Notes: generated by a model from the letters alone, not told the origin. DNA of 64,000 bases from Maniola hyperantus (GCF_902806685.2 NC_048541.1:4461465-4525464), one strand, 5' to 3'. Counted from the first letter of the stretch, positions 22,250 through 33,966 are shown. Program-made: numbers and translations.

Positions 22250-22598
22250 CGGTTTTGCACGACAAATCAAAAACTGGTAGGCATAAAAATAAATAAAAAT
22301 CTGTACTCAGGTCCCTTTCATATGATACTCCACTTGGTATAGGATAATCTTACTTTGAAAGTTGAAAATACCAATTATATGTTCATGAACAAATATTTTT
22401 TGTGATGTTGATAACAAATTTATGGTTCTGGGGTTTTCCCCCTTACGTGTGCTGTAAGACCTACCTACCTGCCAAATTGCATGACTCTAGGTCAACGGGA
22501 AGTACCCCGTAGGTTTCTTGACAGACACGACAGACAGACAGACAACGAAGTAATCCTATAAGGGATCCTTTTTCCTTTTGAGGTACGGAACCCTAAAA
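22250..22598 (+). repeat. CGAGTC-palindrome repeat, type B, 5' truncated
   Basis: GCACGACAAATCAAAAACTG, CATATGATACTCCACTTGG, GACAGACAGACAGACAACG and GAGGTACGGAACCCTAAAAA. Confidence 0.8.
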
Positions 22599-22761
22599 AT
22601 GATTAATATAATATAACCATATAAAGATCGTAGAAAGTATGGCCAGCGACTGGACGTCCTACAGGTGGCCGACCTTCACACCGTACACCGCGCCTTGACG
22701 GCATTCCCCCTCGTGTCAGACATGTTATCCATTATATATAATAATCCATAATATATGTATT

Positions 22762-22979
22762 ACTAGCTGATGCCCGCGACTTTCGTCCGCGTGGAATTAG
22801 ATTTTTAAAATCCCGTGGGAACTCTTTGATTTTCCGGTTAAGTAGCCTATGTCACTCTCCGTCTGTAACTACGAGTATACTCATGCAAAAAATCACGACG
22901 ATCCATTGCTCCTTTGCGACGTGATTAAAGGACAAACCAACAAACAAACGCACTTTCGCATTTATAATACGGTTAGTGA
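22762..22979 (-). mobile_element. Helitron-like subfamily I
   Basis: ACTAGCTGATGCCCGCGACT, AAATCCCGTGGGAACTCTTT, TATGTCACTCTCCGTC and CACTTTCGCATTTATAATAC. Nearly full length. Confidence 0.85.
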
Positions 22980-22980
22980 T

Positions 22981-23849
22981 TATTTCCGAAAATCATAGCT
23001 ATAAGGTATGTTGTCCATGCCGTTCCTAAGATATTTAGATTGTAGAGATTGTTCTCTCTTTACCTTTACCTATCAACATCTAGCGAAGAAATTTGAAAAA
23101 AATCGCGGTAATTTTTGAGTTTACCACACTGCAAACCGACTGCCTGCCTTTCTTTATACTTGATACCTTTATACACACTTGTGCCTACTTTAGGATGTTA
23201 TGCAAAAGCGTTATTTGTATCAGAATGCGTAGTCATTAGTCCAGATGCATTAGAAATAGTTGCGGCTGTCAAGTGCAGCGGTCACTTGAGCAATGCTCTC
23301 AATCGACCGGATCTCCGTCTTCTATGTAATGTGTACACGCTATGTGCTACAATACTACACTTACAATAATACTTCCGTAAACTTGAGGCTTTGGATGTAG
23401 AAATCTCGCAAACGCACACTTTTTCTTGTCATGAAAATATAAGTGCGATGAACCAAAAGCTTAATTTGCCAAAATCTGCTGAAACAGGTCGAATCTGTAT
23501 GGTGCAACATGCAGCATGCGACATGCACCGCCCGCCCTCCCACTTCTAAATATGCAGGAAAAAGCAGCCACCAGGCAAGCAATACGCACCACCACCACGC
23601 AGCACCACTTAAATTAACACACAAAACACGGAGTGTGTTTTGGGATTTGTGTTGGTTCATTGTATATCATGGATTTTCGCAAAGTAACGCCTGCTTCTAT
23701 ACAACATAAGTGCGTGTTACCTTGAAGTAAAAATAAACACACGCTGGATCCCATTTTTGAAAAATATGAGTCAGTGAAAAGTTTTTATTATGTACTTAGT
23801 ATGGAGAGAGCTATGCTTGGACTATCGCTAAGTGATCAAATGAGAAATA
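22981..23849. other. No gene recognised
   Basis: Short frames overlap on both strands near 23361-23709; the proline/histidine-rich one reflects CAC-rich sequence, not a domain. Confidence 0.4.
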
Positions 23850-23964
23850 TTAAGGAAATCCGTAGTGGAATCCGAGCAACCAACATAGCTCAACGAATTG
23901 CGAAGCTGTTGGCTGTAGTGTCAATGGGCAATGGCTAAGTTCGAAAAACCGATAGACGTTGAGG
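23850..23964 (+). pseudogene. RTE-like LINE fragment
   Basis: AACATAGCTCAACGAATTGC, GTGTCAATGGGCAATGG and CGATAGACGTTGAGG parallel 9350-9460. Frame broken. Confidence 0.6.
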
Positions 23965-23975
23965 AAAGTGTTTCT

Positions 23976-23976
<1 letters not shown>

Positions 23977-24017
<41 letters not shown>

Positions 24018-24445
24018 TTGACTAACCAACAACATTTACACATACACAAGTATTTACATACAAAAGGATTTATAACTAAAGGACACATAGCATAAACGTT
24101 AACAACTGGCTAGTACAAAAGATTTAGGTACAATGATGTTATGACTTTAAAAGGCAGTAAAGTAAAGCAAAATGTAATAAGGAATTAGCACGTTAAATCG
24201 GTTACGTCTCATTACAAACTGATTAATTAGCTCCCTTTCTTAGGGAGATAATGACGTTACGACGAAAGCAGGTTGTCGTAGAATTAAAAATATTTAGCTG
24301 TCGATCTTTCTGATGAAGCGTATTAAATTGATGACAGATGCGATTGAGGAAAGAGTGCGTCGCAAAAGTGCGTCGTTCTGAGTATTCTTGAAATTCACAA
24401 GAATATGTATTACATACTAAGAGAGGTGTAAGAGCCACACGCATT
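23977..24445 (-). pseudogene. LINE 3' end with 40-nt A-tail, minus strand
   Basis: A ~40-nt poly-T at 23977-24016 reads as a poly-A tail on the minus strand. Upstream of it, a 73-codon frame at 24223-24444 ends in a pattern (N-R-I-C-H-Q-F-N, then I-F-N-S-T-T-T-C-F-R) resembling the C-terminus of jockey-like ORF2 proteins. RT motifs are not in the window, so the call rests on the tail and this short match. Confidence 0.5.
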
Positions 24446-24848
24446 TATAATATGGATTTATTTAGTATGCCGGAACAGCGTAATAGTAACCACAGAAAAG
24501 CATTTATTTTTCCTGTATGAGTTTTTGCGATTCTGACCTTACATACTGACCCCATTTCAAATGTAATACTTAAACCCTATACGGAGCAATATATATCTCA
24601 TAACTTATACTTACATGACAATATTATGGTCACACTACAGTATACCAATAGGTCACATTGTTTGATGAATCATCGAACTGAATGTAGACTTGTAATGTTG
24701 TGTTTACACGGACTTTGCGACTAAGAAGTTATCTCTAATAGAGTTGGAAATAATACTCGTACAAGTTGCTAGCTAATTGCAATCCGCACAGAGTGAACAA
24801 AGTAAGGGGCACGCTCTATAATATTTACATTATTATATTTGTTTTAAA

Positions 24849-24983
24849 GTGGGCTTGGGCGCGTTTAGAACCCTCGTAGCTTTTGTTTGAAGTACGTAAT
24901 TAATTATCATCTTACAAATTAACAATTTTGACTATCAGTAAGCGTAACATGTTACCTATTCTGAATAAATAATTTGACTTTGA
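24849..24983 (-). repeat. Interspersed repeat 'ACGCGCCCAGGTCTGAGAAG'
   Basis: GTGGGCTTGGGCGCGTTTAG to GAATAAATAATTTGAC; diverged reverse copy. Confidence 0.65.
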
Positions 24984-25014
24984 AGTGAAGTTGATAAATC
25001 ATTTTGTAGTTTTT

Positions 25015-25212
25015 AAAGTTCCGTACCCGAAGGGTATAGTCGACCCTATCAAAGCCTCCGCTGTCCGTCCGTCTGTTTATCAACGGGCTGTATCTCATAA
25101 ACGTAATACATAGAGAGTTGAAACTTCCAAACAGTGTGTATTTCTATTGCCGCTATAACAACAAATAATAAAAAACCATGATGGCGAATTTCAAAATGGC
25201 TGCCATGCGAAT
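25015..25212 (-). repeat. CGAGTC-palindrome repeat, type A, part
   Basis: TTCCGTACCCGAAGGGTATA, CTGTCCGTCCGTCTG and TATTGCCGCTATAACAACAA; it stops at the head of the next copy. Confidence 0.75.
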
Positions 25213-25515
25213 TTAAAAAAACCGGCCAAGTGCGAGTCGGACTCGTGCACGAAGGGTTCCGTACCATTATCTATGAAAGCGGCAAAAAAAATCACGTTTG
25301 TTGTATGGGAGCCCCCCTTAAGTATTTGTTTTATTTTAATTCAACTTTTTATTTTTAAAGTGAATATATTATTATAACTAAATATTCTGTGAATATTTCA
25401 AGCGTCTACCTGTTGGCGTTATCGATATAGCAAAAACGAGCAAAAAAATCACGTTCGTACGTCATCGTACGAAGCACTTTTTTCCGAGTCCGACTTGCAG
25501 TTGGTTTCTAATTAA
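25213..25515 (+). repeat. CGAGTC-palindrome repeat, type A
   Basis: AAAAAACCGGCCAAGTGCGA with GCGAGTCGGACTCG, then GGGTTCCGTACCATTATC. The end at 25480-25510 has a degraded CGAGTCCGACTTGCAGTTGG, so heads lie at both ends. Confidence 0.75.
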
Positions 25516-25531
25516 ATGTTTAACAGATTTA

Positions 25532-25590
25532 CAACTTTTTTCCGCTGGTAAAAATGCAATTACGCGTTCCCACAAGAGCGGATACAGTTC
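25532..25590 (-). repeat. Short repeat shared with 14012-14045
   Basis: CTTTTTTCCGCTGGTAAAAA followed by TGCAATTACGCG is the inverse of the 14012-14045 sequence. Confidence 0.6.
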
Positions 25591-25779
25591 AGGTCGTTTA
25601 CGTTAAAAAAATTATTTATTTTCTAAGTACCTACTGTAAACAGTGTTCTAAATCAATTGGAACGCAAGGGCTTGAGCGTAAAGCGTGTGAAAGTGGAAAA
25701 TATTGGTTTAGTTGTCCTTTGACAATGATTTACCGCAACTTAGATCAGTGAAAGTTACCATTGTGAGATGGAATGCATC

Positions 25780-25885
25780 TTTTTTTTTATTTATACTTTT
25801 TTTATGAGAAAATATTACAATAAAACTTAAAACTAGCCTTATCTAATTACTATACAAATCATGCCCGCGTGGAATGGTGTCTTAA
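25780..25885 (-). repeat. Probable LINE 3' end with T-rich tail
   Basis: T-rich start, then TTAAAACTAGCCTTATCTAA and CAAATCATGCCCGCGTGG, a motif set seen at lepidopteran LINE ends. Confidence 0.4.
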
Positions 25886-26176
25886 TTATCTCCGAGCACG
25901 AATTTTATACGCCATGTAAAATGAATAGGTATAGGTACCTATGTGGTATAAAGATATTGATTTCTATTCTATTCTATAAGCTATTTGTTAAATTTTTGAT
26001 CTCCTGTACAGGGTTACACTGTAAATTACATCTCAATTGGTTTTGTAGTTCACAACAACCATGTAATGAAGACTTAAAATAGGATAACTCTCTTGATGTG
26101 TGGGCGTTTACTTAGCCTTATCTGTTTTGTTATTATGTGTTATCTAGTATACATAATAATAGTAAAGTAATATAAA

Positions 26177-26274
26177 TCATTTTTTTTGCAGGTAAGTACA
26201 GACAAAGTTACTGGTGTGAGTCACGGCGTCGAACGTCCTGGGTCGTTGGTCGGCGCTAAATGCAAATAAACATT
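26177..26274 (+). promoter_or_regulatory. Candidate recursive splice site (ratchet point) with downstream donor
   Basis: ATCATTTTTTTTGCAG ends at 26191 and GTAAGTAC starts at 26192: acceptor and consensus donor joined with no exon. A second donor, ATT|GTAAGT, lies at 26275, giving an 83-nt 'recursive exon' that reads into a stop at once if retained. Same strand and architecture as 4221-4303, 22 kb upstream. The upstream 30 bp is A/T-rich with possible branch-point adenosines. Use in vivo is inferred. Confidence 0.6.
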
Positions 26275-26328
26275 GTAAGTTTTCCCTATTATGCTATGTT
26301 TATTTAATACACAGACTCGTACTTAAAT

Positions 26329-26683
26329 AAAAACCGGCCAAGTGCGAGTCAGACTCGCGCACCGAGGGTTCCGTACTACTGTCATATTTTTTCGCCATTT
26401 AGCACGATAAATCAATAACTATTAGGTTTGCATAAAAATAAATACAAATCTGTTTTAGAATATACGGGTATAAGGCTCTTTTATATGATACGCACTTGGT
26501 ATGTTATCTTACTTGAAAGTTGAAAATACTAATTATATTTGTTCATGAACACATTGTAATTTTTTGTGATGTAACTACAAATTTACGGTTTTCGGATTTT
26601 TCCCATGAAGTGTGCTATAAAACCTGCCAAATTTCATGATTCTAGGTCGACGGGAAGTACCCTATAGGTTTCTTAACAGACAC

Positions 26684-26715
<32 letters not shown>

Positions 26716-26775
26716 ACGAAGTGGTCCTCCTATAAGTGTTCCTTTTTTTTCTTTTGAGGTACAGAACAGAGGTAC
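26329..26775 (+). repeat. CGAGTC-palindrome repeat, type B, full length
   Basis: Starts AAACCGGCCAAGTGCGAGTC, palindrome GCGAGTCAGACTCGC, then GGGTTCCGTACTACTG; contains (ACAG)n and ends TTTTGAGGTACAGAAC. About 447 bp, no frame. It begins only 55 bp after the second recursive donor. Confidence 0.85.
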
Positions 26776-27087
26776 ATAAAACAAACACTGGTTTCGTTTT
26801 AAAAGGTTTTTATGGTGTTAATTAATTATTTAAATGTGAGTACCGAGAAAATAATAATAGATACAATGAGTGTTCCGTTATTTACTTTTCAGTTTGTCAC
26901 GCAAAAAAATAAGTAGGTAAACATTCAGAATACTTAGTTGTTTTAAAAATACATGACGGAGCAGATTAACACTTTACGTCCTACACGCTTCTCTATTTGA
27001 TCACTCACCCAATTGAATAACTGAATAACTCTCCGACATCTCTAGTCATTTGTAACACGTTATTTCTTTCCAAATTCGTATATGTAG

Positions 27088-27100
27088 CCCCCCCCCCCAC
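27088..27100. repeat. Poly-C tract
   Basis: 13 C in a row within TGTAGC...ACATG. Confidence 0.8.
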
Positions 27101-27239
27101 ATGTTCTCCTATTTACAGTTCAACAGTTCTTTCGTCCCAACTCATCGAGCATCACGCTGAGGAGTAGACGCCTCAACCAAAAAAAAGGAAAATTGAGTAT
27201 TTCAACGCGACATCACAAAATTATCATCATGATCAACCC

Positions 27240-27336
27240 ATTGGGAATCACGGAAAGTACCCTATAGGTTTTCGATAGACAGACAACGAAGTAATCCAAT
27301 AATCCTTTTTCCTTTTGAGATACGGAACCCTAAAAA
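27240..27336 (+). repeat. CGAGTC-palindrome repeat, type B, 3' end
   Basis: AAAGTACCCTATAGGTTTTC, GACAGACAACGAAGTAATCC and GATACGGAACCCTAAAAA. Confidence 0.7.
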
Positions 27337-28065
27337 GTGTAACGTCTCCCCTTTCAAGGGAGTAACCGCTTTTTGGTCTATACATTATGGCATTTATTCG
27401 CGAGTGAGTACCGTTACACTTTCAATAAGCGGTTAACTGTTAAACGTTATCACGATTTGCTTTGCGAGTTGGCTGATCGCTTTTTGTTAGACGTTTTTTT
27501 CGCTCAATCGCTTAAATTGGCCGAGCACCGCCTCAGGAGTTAGGTAACAAGTTGAGAAACGCCGGTCGGTACCACTTGTCAGCTCATTCCAATTTAATTA
27601 ATTAATTGACAATCATTTAGCTTCGAAAAAAATTGACAACATCAGGTCCTGGCAAGTCAATAAACTTTTATTAAAAAGAAAGTACAGATTATTGGTAAAA
27701 TTATCTAATATGTTTCATATTAGGTATAGGTGTGGTATCTAAGGCCACTAATTAAAAAAAAATAGATAACCAAAAAATTGTAGTAAGCACCTAATAGTCT
27801 ACCCACCTACTTACAACTTTACGTCTTTTTACGTGTGGCCTTTATTTGGTTTTGAGTAGTTTATGTCAGTTTGATTATTTTATTAAATACGGATTATACG
27901 CAAATTCCAAATTCGTAAGTACATAATTATACTTACATATTTGTAATTTATTAAATCACAAGTTGTCCACAGCTTGTGCCTATTCGTACCATACATTACA
28001 CGTCTTTTTTGTTCGTTTTCATAATTCTACCCGTAGCTAGGTGCATAACATTATCATTCCACAGA
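27337..28065. other. No gene recognised
   Basis: AT-rich, no domain or named repeat. Confidence 0.4.
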
Positions 28066-28089
28066 GTCAAAGTCAAATAATTTATTCAA

Positions 28090-28312
28090 AATTGTAAATG
28101 AAAGTGTGTCTGTCTGTCTGTCTGCTAGCTTTGCACGGCCTAGCAACTTAACTGATTTTGATGAAATTTGGTATAGAGTTAGCTTACATCCCTGGGAAGG
28201 ACATAGCCTTACACACCACACATTTAATCCCGGGAAAACAAAGAGTTCCCACGGGATTTAAAAAAAACCTAAATCCACGCAGACGAAGTCGCGGGCATCA
28301 TCTAATATAATA
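28090..28312 (+). mobile_element. Helitron-like subfamily I
   Basis: AATGAAAGTGTGTCTGTCTG, GATTTTGATGAAATTTGG, AAAGAGTTCCCACGGGATTT, CACGCAGACGAAGTCGCGGG and CATCATCTAA. Near full length with one base changed in CTAG. Confidence 0.85.
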
Positions 28313-28654
28313 TAATCTTCTCTACCAAAATCGGTTCAACCGTGAAGCATAAAATGTACATCCGTTAATCAGGAATCCTTTTATTTCAAAGCGACGAGAA
28401 ATTAACTGTTAAATAAGGCAAAAACCCAAAAACACGTGAATTCAAATAAAATTAACATTAAAATACTCCGTTAATCGTTTTACCTATGTAAGTAACACAG
28501 ACTATAAAACAATGTATGAGACTATTTTCCTACAAGGCTCTGGGAACCTCGCTTTCTCAGTCTCGGGCAAAAAGTGGAATCGCCCGCTATAGTAACAGAA
28601 GGCGAAGGCCGTGTCTAAATATAATTACTATGCCAACAGGTTGCATCTATGGCT

Positions 28655-28693
28655 GTCTACACTCTACACTCTACACTCTACACTCTACAGTCT
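28655..28693. repeat. Microsatellite, 8-9 nt period (CTCTACA)
   Basis: Five near-identical units of TCTACACTC. Confidence 0.8.
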
Positions 28694-28869
28694 CTATAGT
28701 GAATGCACCGCTTACTATACCTATGCGTTTCGAACATTGATTTATTATTACAGACTCGCATACACCTCGCATACCTATCAAACTTGTCTTAAATTTCTAG
28801 ATTTCAATGCTTAGCATTCTTGCATTTTTGTCAGGTTTGTTTCAAAAGTTAATTATTTTATTAATGAAC

Positions 28870-29092
28870 TAGCTTATGCTCGCGACTTCGTCCGCGTGGA
28901 CTACACAAATTTCAAACCCATATTTCACCCCCTTAGGGGTTGAATTTTCTAAAATCCTTTCTTAGCAGATACCTACGTCGTAATAGCTATCTGCATGCCA
29001 AATTTCAGCCCGATCCGTCCAGTAGTTTGAGCTGTGCGTTGATGGATCAGTCAGTCAGTCAGTCACCTTTTCCTTTTATATATTTAGATAAT
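28870..29092 (-). mobile_element. Helitron-like subfamily II
   Basis: ACTAGCTTATGCTCGCGACT, TTCGTCCGCGTGGACTACAC, CCCCCTTAGGGGTTGAAT and AGTCAGTCAGTCACC; reverse, with CTAG at 28869-28872. Confidence 0.85.
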
Positions 29093-29861
29093 GACGCATC
29101 AGGAGTTACCAGGGGACCCATTACCTGGCACTTATTTAGACCTACGATTAAGCCTGGTACCTAATCCATACGGGAAATAGCCAGTGGCTTGGGCGTGGTG
29201 CCAATGATAACCTGAGTGGTACCTATGTATTTTACTGGGATAATTATGATTCACTAAAATTAATAAAATATTATGGTAATTTTAAACAAAGATTCAAATT
29301 CTTTGGCGAGTACAAGTATATAACCAGCAAGACTACGCGACGACGACGCCCGCGCCCTGATTATATTCTCGAATTGAGTTTTATTTTAAGAAAACATATT
29401 TTTATGGATCTAGTCTAGTCTTTAAGAATATAGGTAATACGTTGCAGCTATAGACGAAAGTAGAGGTCAAAATACCGTGCATTTTTGTTAACCTTTAAGA
29501 AGGAGGGCGGAAGAACGAAAAGCCTGAGTTCAGTAAAAAGATACGGTGAAAAAATAACTAATTATAGTGTATGTTTACCTTCTACCGTCCTTAAATGTCT
29601 TATTCAATGAGAACAGGGATGTCACATGCATAAATAAATGGAAAGTTGGAATGGAGCTTTCATTTTTGAAAACGATACCTAAGACATATTTTAATGTAGA
29701 TAACGGGCACATACCACGATTAATTTGGCGTTTTTATTTGTCGATATTTGAACCCAATTGCACGGGGTGTGGCCCCGTCGTGAGCACGACCGAAATATGT
29801 CGTTAAACCACAAAGTAAGCTTAAAATCATTACGATACTGAGAATATTAAACTATCAGATA
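29093..29861. other. No gene recognised
   Basis: No domain or named repeat. Confidence 0.4.
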
Positions 29862-29990
29862 TGAAACATCGTGAGGAAACCTGCGTGCCCGAAAGTTCGC
29901 TATAATGTCCTCAAAGGTGAGTGAAGTTTACCACTCTGCACTTGGCCAGCGAGGCCTTATAGGCCTTTCTTATTAAGAGAGGAGACCTGC
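29862..29990 (+). mobile_element. SINE with tRNA-Arg-like head, body fragment
   Basis: AACATCGTGAGGAAACCTGC, GAAGTTTACCACTCTGCACT, TGGCCAGCGAGG and AGAGGAGACCTG, without head or tail. Confidence 0.75.
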
Positions 29991-30170
29991 AGGGCGATTG
30001 TCTAAAACCTGCATCAATCATTATTACAATCTCAATTGTTCTAATTGGCTGAATTTGTGCGATTCTTGTTGCAACAATGCATTGTGGCCAATAGTGAGCG
30101 AGCATTAACCAATCAGAGATGATTGCGATCGTGACATTGTAGCTGTCAAACAACCGCGGTAGGGCCACAG
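29991..30170. repeat. Probable dispersed repeat 'GATTGTCTAAAACCTG'
   Basis: GGGCGATTGTCTAAAACCTG to CATTGTAGCTGTCAAACAAC, which I recognise as a common lepidopteran repeat; it interrupts the SINE body. Confidence 0.45.
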
Positions 30171-31435
30171 TGTTTAGTATAGTGGACTGGCGATATGATA
30201 CCTATGTAGTACTAGTGTAACATACCTTTGGTTCGAAAGTTCTAAATGAGTAGAAGTCCGATATTATAACCTGTTTTCTTCCCCTGAATCTCCTGATAAA
30301 AAAGAAACAGTACCTTTAGCATTGACAGTTATTTTTAGAAATAGCGGTAACCCTGACAAAGAAAAGGTTCGCCTTGAGCGTGTACGTGCTCAGAATCTCA
30401 TAAGAGACGGTCAGTGATGGGCCCTGACATCCCGTTGAACACAAATACCATGCCAGAAAGAGACGGATCACAGACAACCACCTGTGGAATACCCCGCAAA
30501 AGAGGGACGGGACGAGAAAAGCTCGAATCTAACAGGTTTTTCGCCATACCAGTTATGCAGGTGATGCGCTATGAATGATTTGGTCTAAGAGAATAGATGC
30601 TGCCTGTTCAGATGCATTCGATTGTTTGTAGTAGTGATAAGCAGATTTATGTTAAATTTGAAGAAATATAATTATATTCATCTTGCCTTTAGGTAACTGG
30701 AAGTCTCTTTAGCGAACTAGGATAAGGAGGTTTACACATGGTTTTACATTGACGTCCTATATTTGAACTAAAGGGTTTTCGCCAAGTGCCAATACGTTAT
30801 ACGATTCTGTACATTATTTTACTGTACAAGCTCGAACTACCATAAATCCTAGAATTTTCCAGTAAATTCAGATTTTCCAAACCTTAATGGCAACAGTCCC
30901 AACTTTTCTGTGATATAATCGTTAATTTCTGACTTTACCTGCACTCTGGTAAAAGTCCGAAATTATTAACACAGATCAGTTCGCACTTTTACCATAAAAA
31001 TATGGTAAATCTTAGGTTTCACTGGAAAATCCTAGCATTTACCGTAGTTTGCGCTTTTGTAGTAGCACATAAATAATATTATTCTACTTAATATTATTTA
31101 AAAAAACTGTTAACATTGCAGATTTCTAAAATCTGAAATTCTAGAAAGCAAAAAGTTGGGTAATTCAGATCAAGACTGCGCAACTCATTATTTTTCGTCA
31201 GATATTAAATTATTATAATTATTATTCAAGGTACATAATATGTGGAATTTAAAAGAGAGCGGAGAAAAGGCGTGTAACTTTTAAATAGCTCAGATTCTGG
31301 CTATTTACTTATACCTACCCTCCTTAAATCTGCTTGATTAATGTTATAATATGGCTCTTAGGAATCTTGTTATTGTATGAATTTTATTCGTCGTCGTCGG
31401 TATTCCTTCTTAGCCAAAATATGCTGTATGTAGTA
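30171..31435. other. No gene recognised, 1.3 kb
   Basis: A TTTAG|GTAACT junction after a short pyrimidine stretch at 30694 is a weak recursive-site candidate. Otherwise nothing. Confidence 0.4.
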
Positions 31436-31592
31436 TAGTTTGCGACATGTCAATGATCGGGGTGGGGACGCCTTGCACACCCGCACAGCCCCTGCGCTAA
31501 CCCGGTGCGGGATAGCGCGGGTGACGTGCGGGTGTACAGGGCGTCCCCCCACCTCATACCCCGAATACCATGTTGACCTGTCGCGAACTGTA
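31434..31592. mobile_element. GC-rich MITE, copy 1 (TA-flanked)
   Basis: Element 31436-31590 bordered by TA. Ends TAGTTTGCGACATGTCAATG and inverse of CAGTTCGCGACAGGTCAACA. The core is very GC-rich with CCCGCACAG and GTGCGGG blocks. Copies at 33805, 38289, 49844. Confidence 0.85.
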
Positions 31593-31660
31593 GGAATGCG
31601 CTACAGAATTCTCTCGGCCCTTCTGACACGTGCTTCATAGTATGCATAAAACCTCCTTTA

Positions 31661-31828
31661 AGTCTCGATAGCTCAACGGTTAAAGGAGCGGACTGAAAAC
31701 CGAAAGGTCGCCGGTTCAAATCCCACCCGTTGCACTATTGTCGTACCTACTCCTAGTACAAGCTTTACGCTTAATTGGAGGGGAAAGGGGAATATTAGTC
31801 AGCAATTAACTTGGCTAATATTCTTTTA
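31661..31828 (+). mobile_element. SINE with tRNA-Phe-like head
   Basis: TCTCGATAGCTCAACGGTTA (A box), CTGAAAA anticodon loop, GGTTCAAATCCCACCCGTTG (B box), TTGTCGTACCTACTCCTAGT and 3' TTGGCTAATATTCTTTT. The only plus-strand copy of the four. Confidence 0.87.
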
Positions 31829-33117
31829 AAAAAACGCACATATAGACGGATAGAAAGTATACAAAGCAGCCTTCAAGCTGATCGATTTATTTACCGTTTA
31901 TCAGTCCGGTTCGATTACCCGGATTCTTTTGCTTCTAACTTTTTGTTCGGAATGAATCGTCTAAGTCAAAACGGTCATTTTCACAATGGCTGGTTCAGAA
32001 TTCAAACCATACAGATTACATAAGCCCCGACTTTCACGACTGAAATATCAAGAGAAACAGCAGCCTTTCCTAGAAATTGAGTAACGATTAAATGTGTCTT
32101 TTGTGAAAGGGCAGAAGAGAATGTATTAAATACCTATCGTTACGAGACAATCTCTAAACTTCTATCGAATAACTAGATTTTGCATACGTTTCTAATAACA
32201 CGCTTTAGAAATTCCATCCAATTTGAGTTAAGTGGAATAAAATTTATCCCGTTTTGCTTTGAATATAAAATAGAAAATAAAGATACATACTTAATCCTAA
32301 CATATTTAAAATACATATATACACTAGTATTCTCGTTTATATTTTTCTTTTGTACTCTATTCTTCCCTATGATTTACTTTACTACCATCAGACGCTCAAA
32401 ATGTTCTCTTCTAAAATCACCGCGACTTCGAAGAAAATACGTGATTCTAAAAAATATTCCAATAATAACTTAAAAACTAAGCTGTATACCTATAGGTGAC
32501 CGTTCTACTTCTGCCTTTCGTTACGTAAGGACCACTCAATCCGATTACACGTAAAGCCGACTTACAGTAATTTCCATGTATCTGTGTATTCCTCGTGTAT
32601 TGATTTGTAAGACGAAGAACAACAATCAAGGCACTTTCATATTATGTTATGTATTGTTTCATGTTATATTTTTAAATGGGCAGAAAGTCATGGTTTTGAA
32701 TCTGATGATGATGATGATTTGACTCACTGATGACTAGGTACTAGCACTATTATATTATTCTGTGGTACTAGTCAAATCAGCGACTTTGAATCAGATGTCA
32801 AAACGCTTGTTTAGTAAGGGAGCTTGTAATATAACTTTCGGAATATACCACACTTCTTTAGTAATTAGTTAACCTACTCGTACTTAATCTATAATGCGTA
32901 TATATTAATGTTTAAAAAATTAAAACTTTACTAACACTAACACCACATTCTCAAAAATATTGATTAAAATAATCCGTTTCAAAATTAGGTTACGATCAAA
33001 ATTATTTTCTTAAACTACACTGCACTCAGTATGTTCCGTTCAGGTAAACAAATAAAAACCTCGGGTGAATGCCTAAAGTTGCTTAGTTGTCCCAGGAATA
33101 AAGCCTCTTAATAACAG
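31829..33117. other. No gene recognised, 1.3 kb
   Basis: A 97-codon frame at 32180-32473 is hydrophobic only because of T-rich sequence. An imperfect inverted repeat lies near 32715-32785. Confidence 0.4.
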
Positions 33118-33170
33118 CGTGGTAGACTATGGCCAAAACCCCTCTCACTCTGAGTGAGTGTAGTGTAGTG
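33118..33170 (+). mobile_element. SINE tRNA-Arg family, short fragment
   Basis: CAGCGTGGTAGACTATGGCC and CCCTCTCACTCTGAG only. Confidence 0.55.
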
Positions 33171-33199
33171 AGGGTTCCATGTTCTTTTTTAAATATTTA

Positions 33200-33312
33200 C
33201 AATAATTTAAATATTCGGTAATTATTCGGCAAATCTACCGAATATTCGGCCGAATACGAACATGAAGAATATGCCGAATGTACCGAATTCGGCCGAACAT
33301 TCAGCGCATCTC
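33200..33312. repeat. TTCGGCCGAAT-rich repeat
   Basis: Palindromic blocks ACCGAATATTCGGCCGAATA and CCGAATTCGGCCGAAC, ending CATTCAGCGCATCTCTA; resembles a hAT-type terminus, uncertain. Confidence 0.4.
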
Positions 33313-33460
33313 TACTATAAATAAATATCTTGTAATGACGGCCGTTATCACAATAGTAAACACTAAACAGACAACTGCAACTGGCGCAATGTCACCGACT
33401 GGTAATCTGGGCCACCTAGTACACATACCGAGCACGCATACATAGTCCAAGATATAGTGC

Positions 33461-33772
33461 GCTGTGATAGCCTAGTAGTTAGGACGTCCGCCTTCTAATC
33501 GGAGGTCGATGGTTCGATCCCGGGCACGAAACTCTAACTTTTCGGAGTATGTGCGTTTTAAGTAATTAAATATCACTTGCTTTAACGGTGAAGGAAAACA
33601 TCGTGAGGAAACCTGCATACCTGAGAGTTCTCCATAATGTTCTCAAAGGTGTGTGAAGTCTACCAATCCGTACATGGCCAGCGTGGTAGACTATGACCAA
33701 ACCCTTCTCACTCTGAGAGGAGACCCGTGCTCTGCAGTGAGCCGGCGATGGGTTGATCATGATGATGATGAT
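33461..33772 (+). mobile_element. SINE with tRNA-Arg(UCU)-like head, full length
   Basis: GCTGTGATAGCCTAGTAGTT (A box), TCCGCCTTCTAATCGGAGG anticodon arm with loop CTTCTAA, GGTTCGATCCCGGGCACG (B box), body, and tail GGGTTGATCATGATGATGAT. Best preserved copy, about 312 bp. Confidence 0.92.
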
Positions 33773-33802
33773 AGTGGGCTATCGGGGTTTTTGATTGTTA
33801 TG

Positions 33803-33966
33803 TATAGTGCGCGATAGGTCGAGATAGCTATCGGGGAGGGAACGCTCCGCACTCCCGCACAGCTCCCGCGCCAACCCGGTGCGGGTGGACGCGGGTGACG
33901 TGTGGTTGTGCGGAGCGTCCCCCCGCCTTATGTCCCGATTGCCATCTCAATCTGTCGCGAACTGTA
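33803..33966. mobile_element. GC-rich MITE, copy 2
   Basis: Element 33805-33964 bordered by TA. Ends TAGTGCGCGATAGGTCGAGA and inverse of CAGTTCGCGACAGATTGAGA; contains CAACCCGGTGCGGGTGGACG. Confidence 0.87.

Noticed and set aside
33461..33535. tRNA-Arg(UCU)-like sequence
   Set aside because: Unpaired acceptor stem and a repeated SINE body downstream; not a functional tRNA gene.
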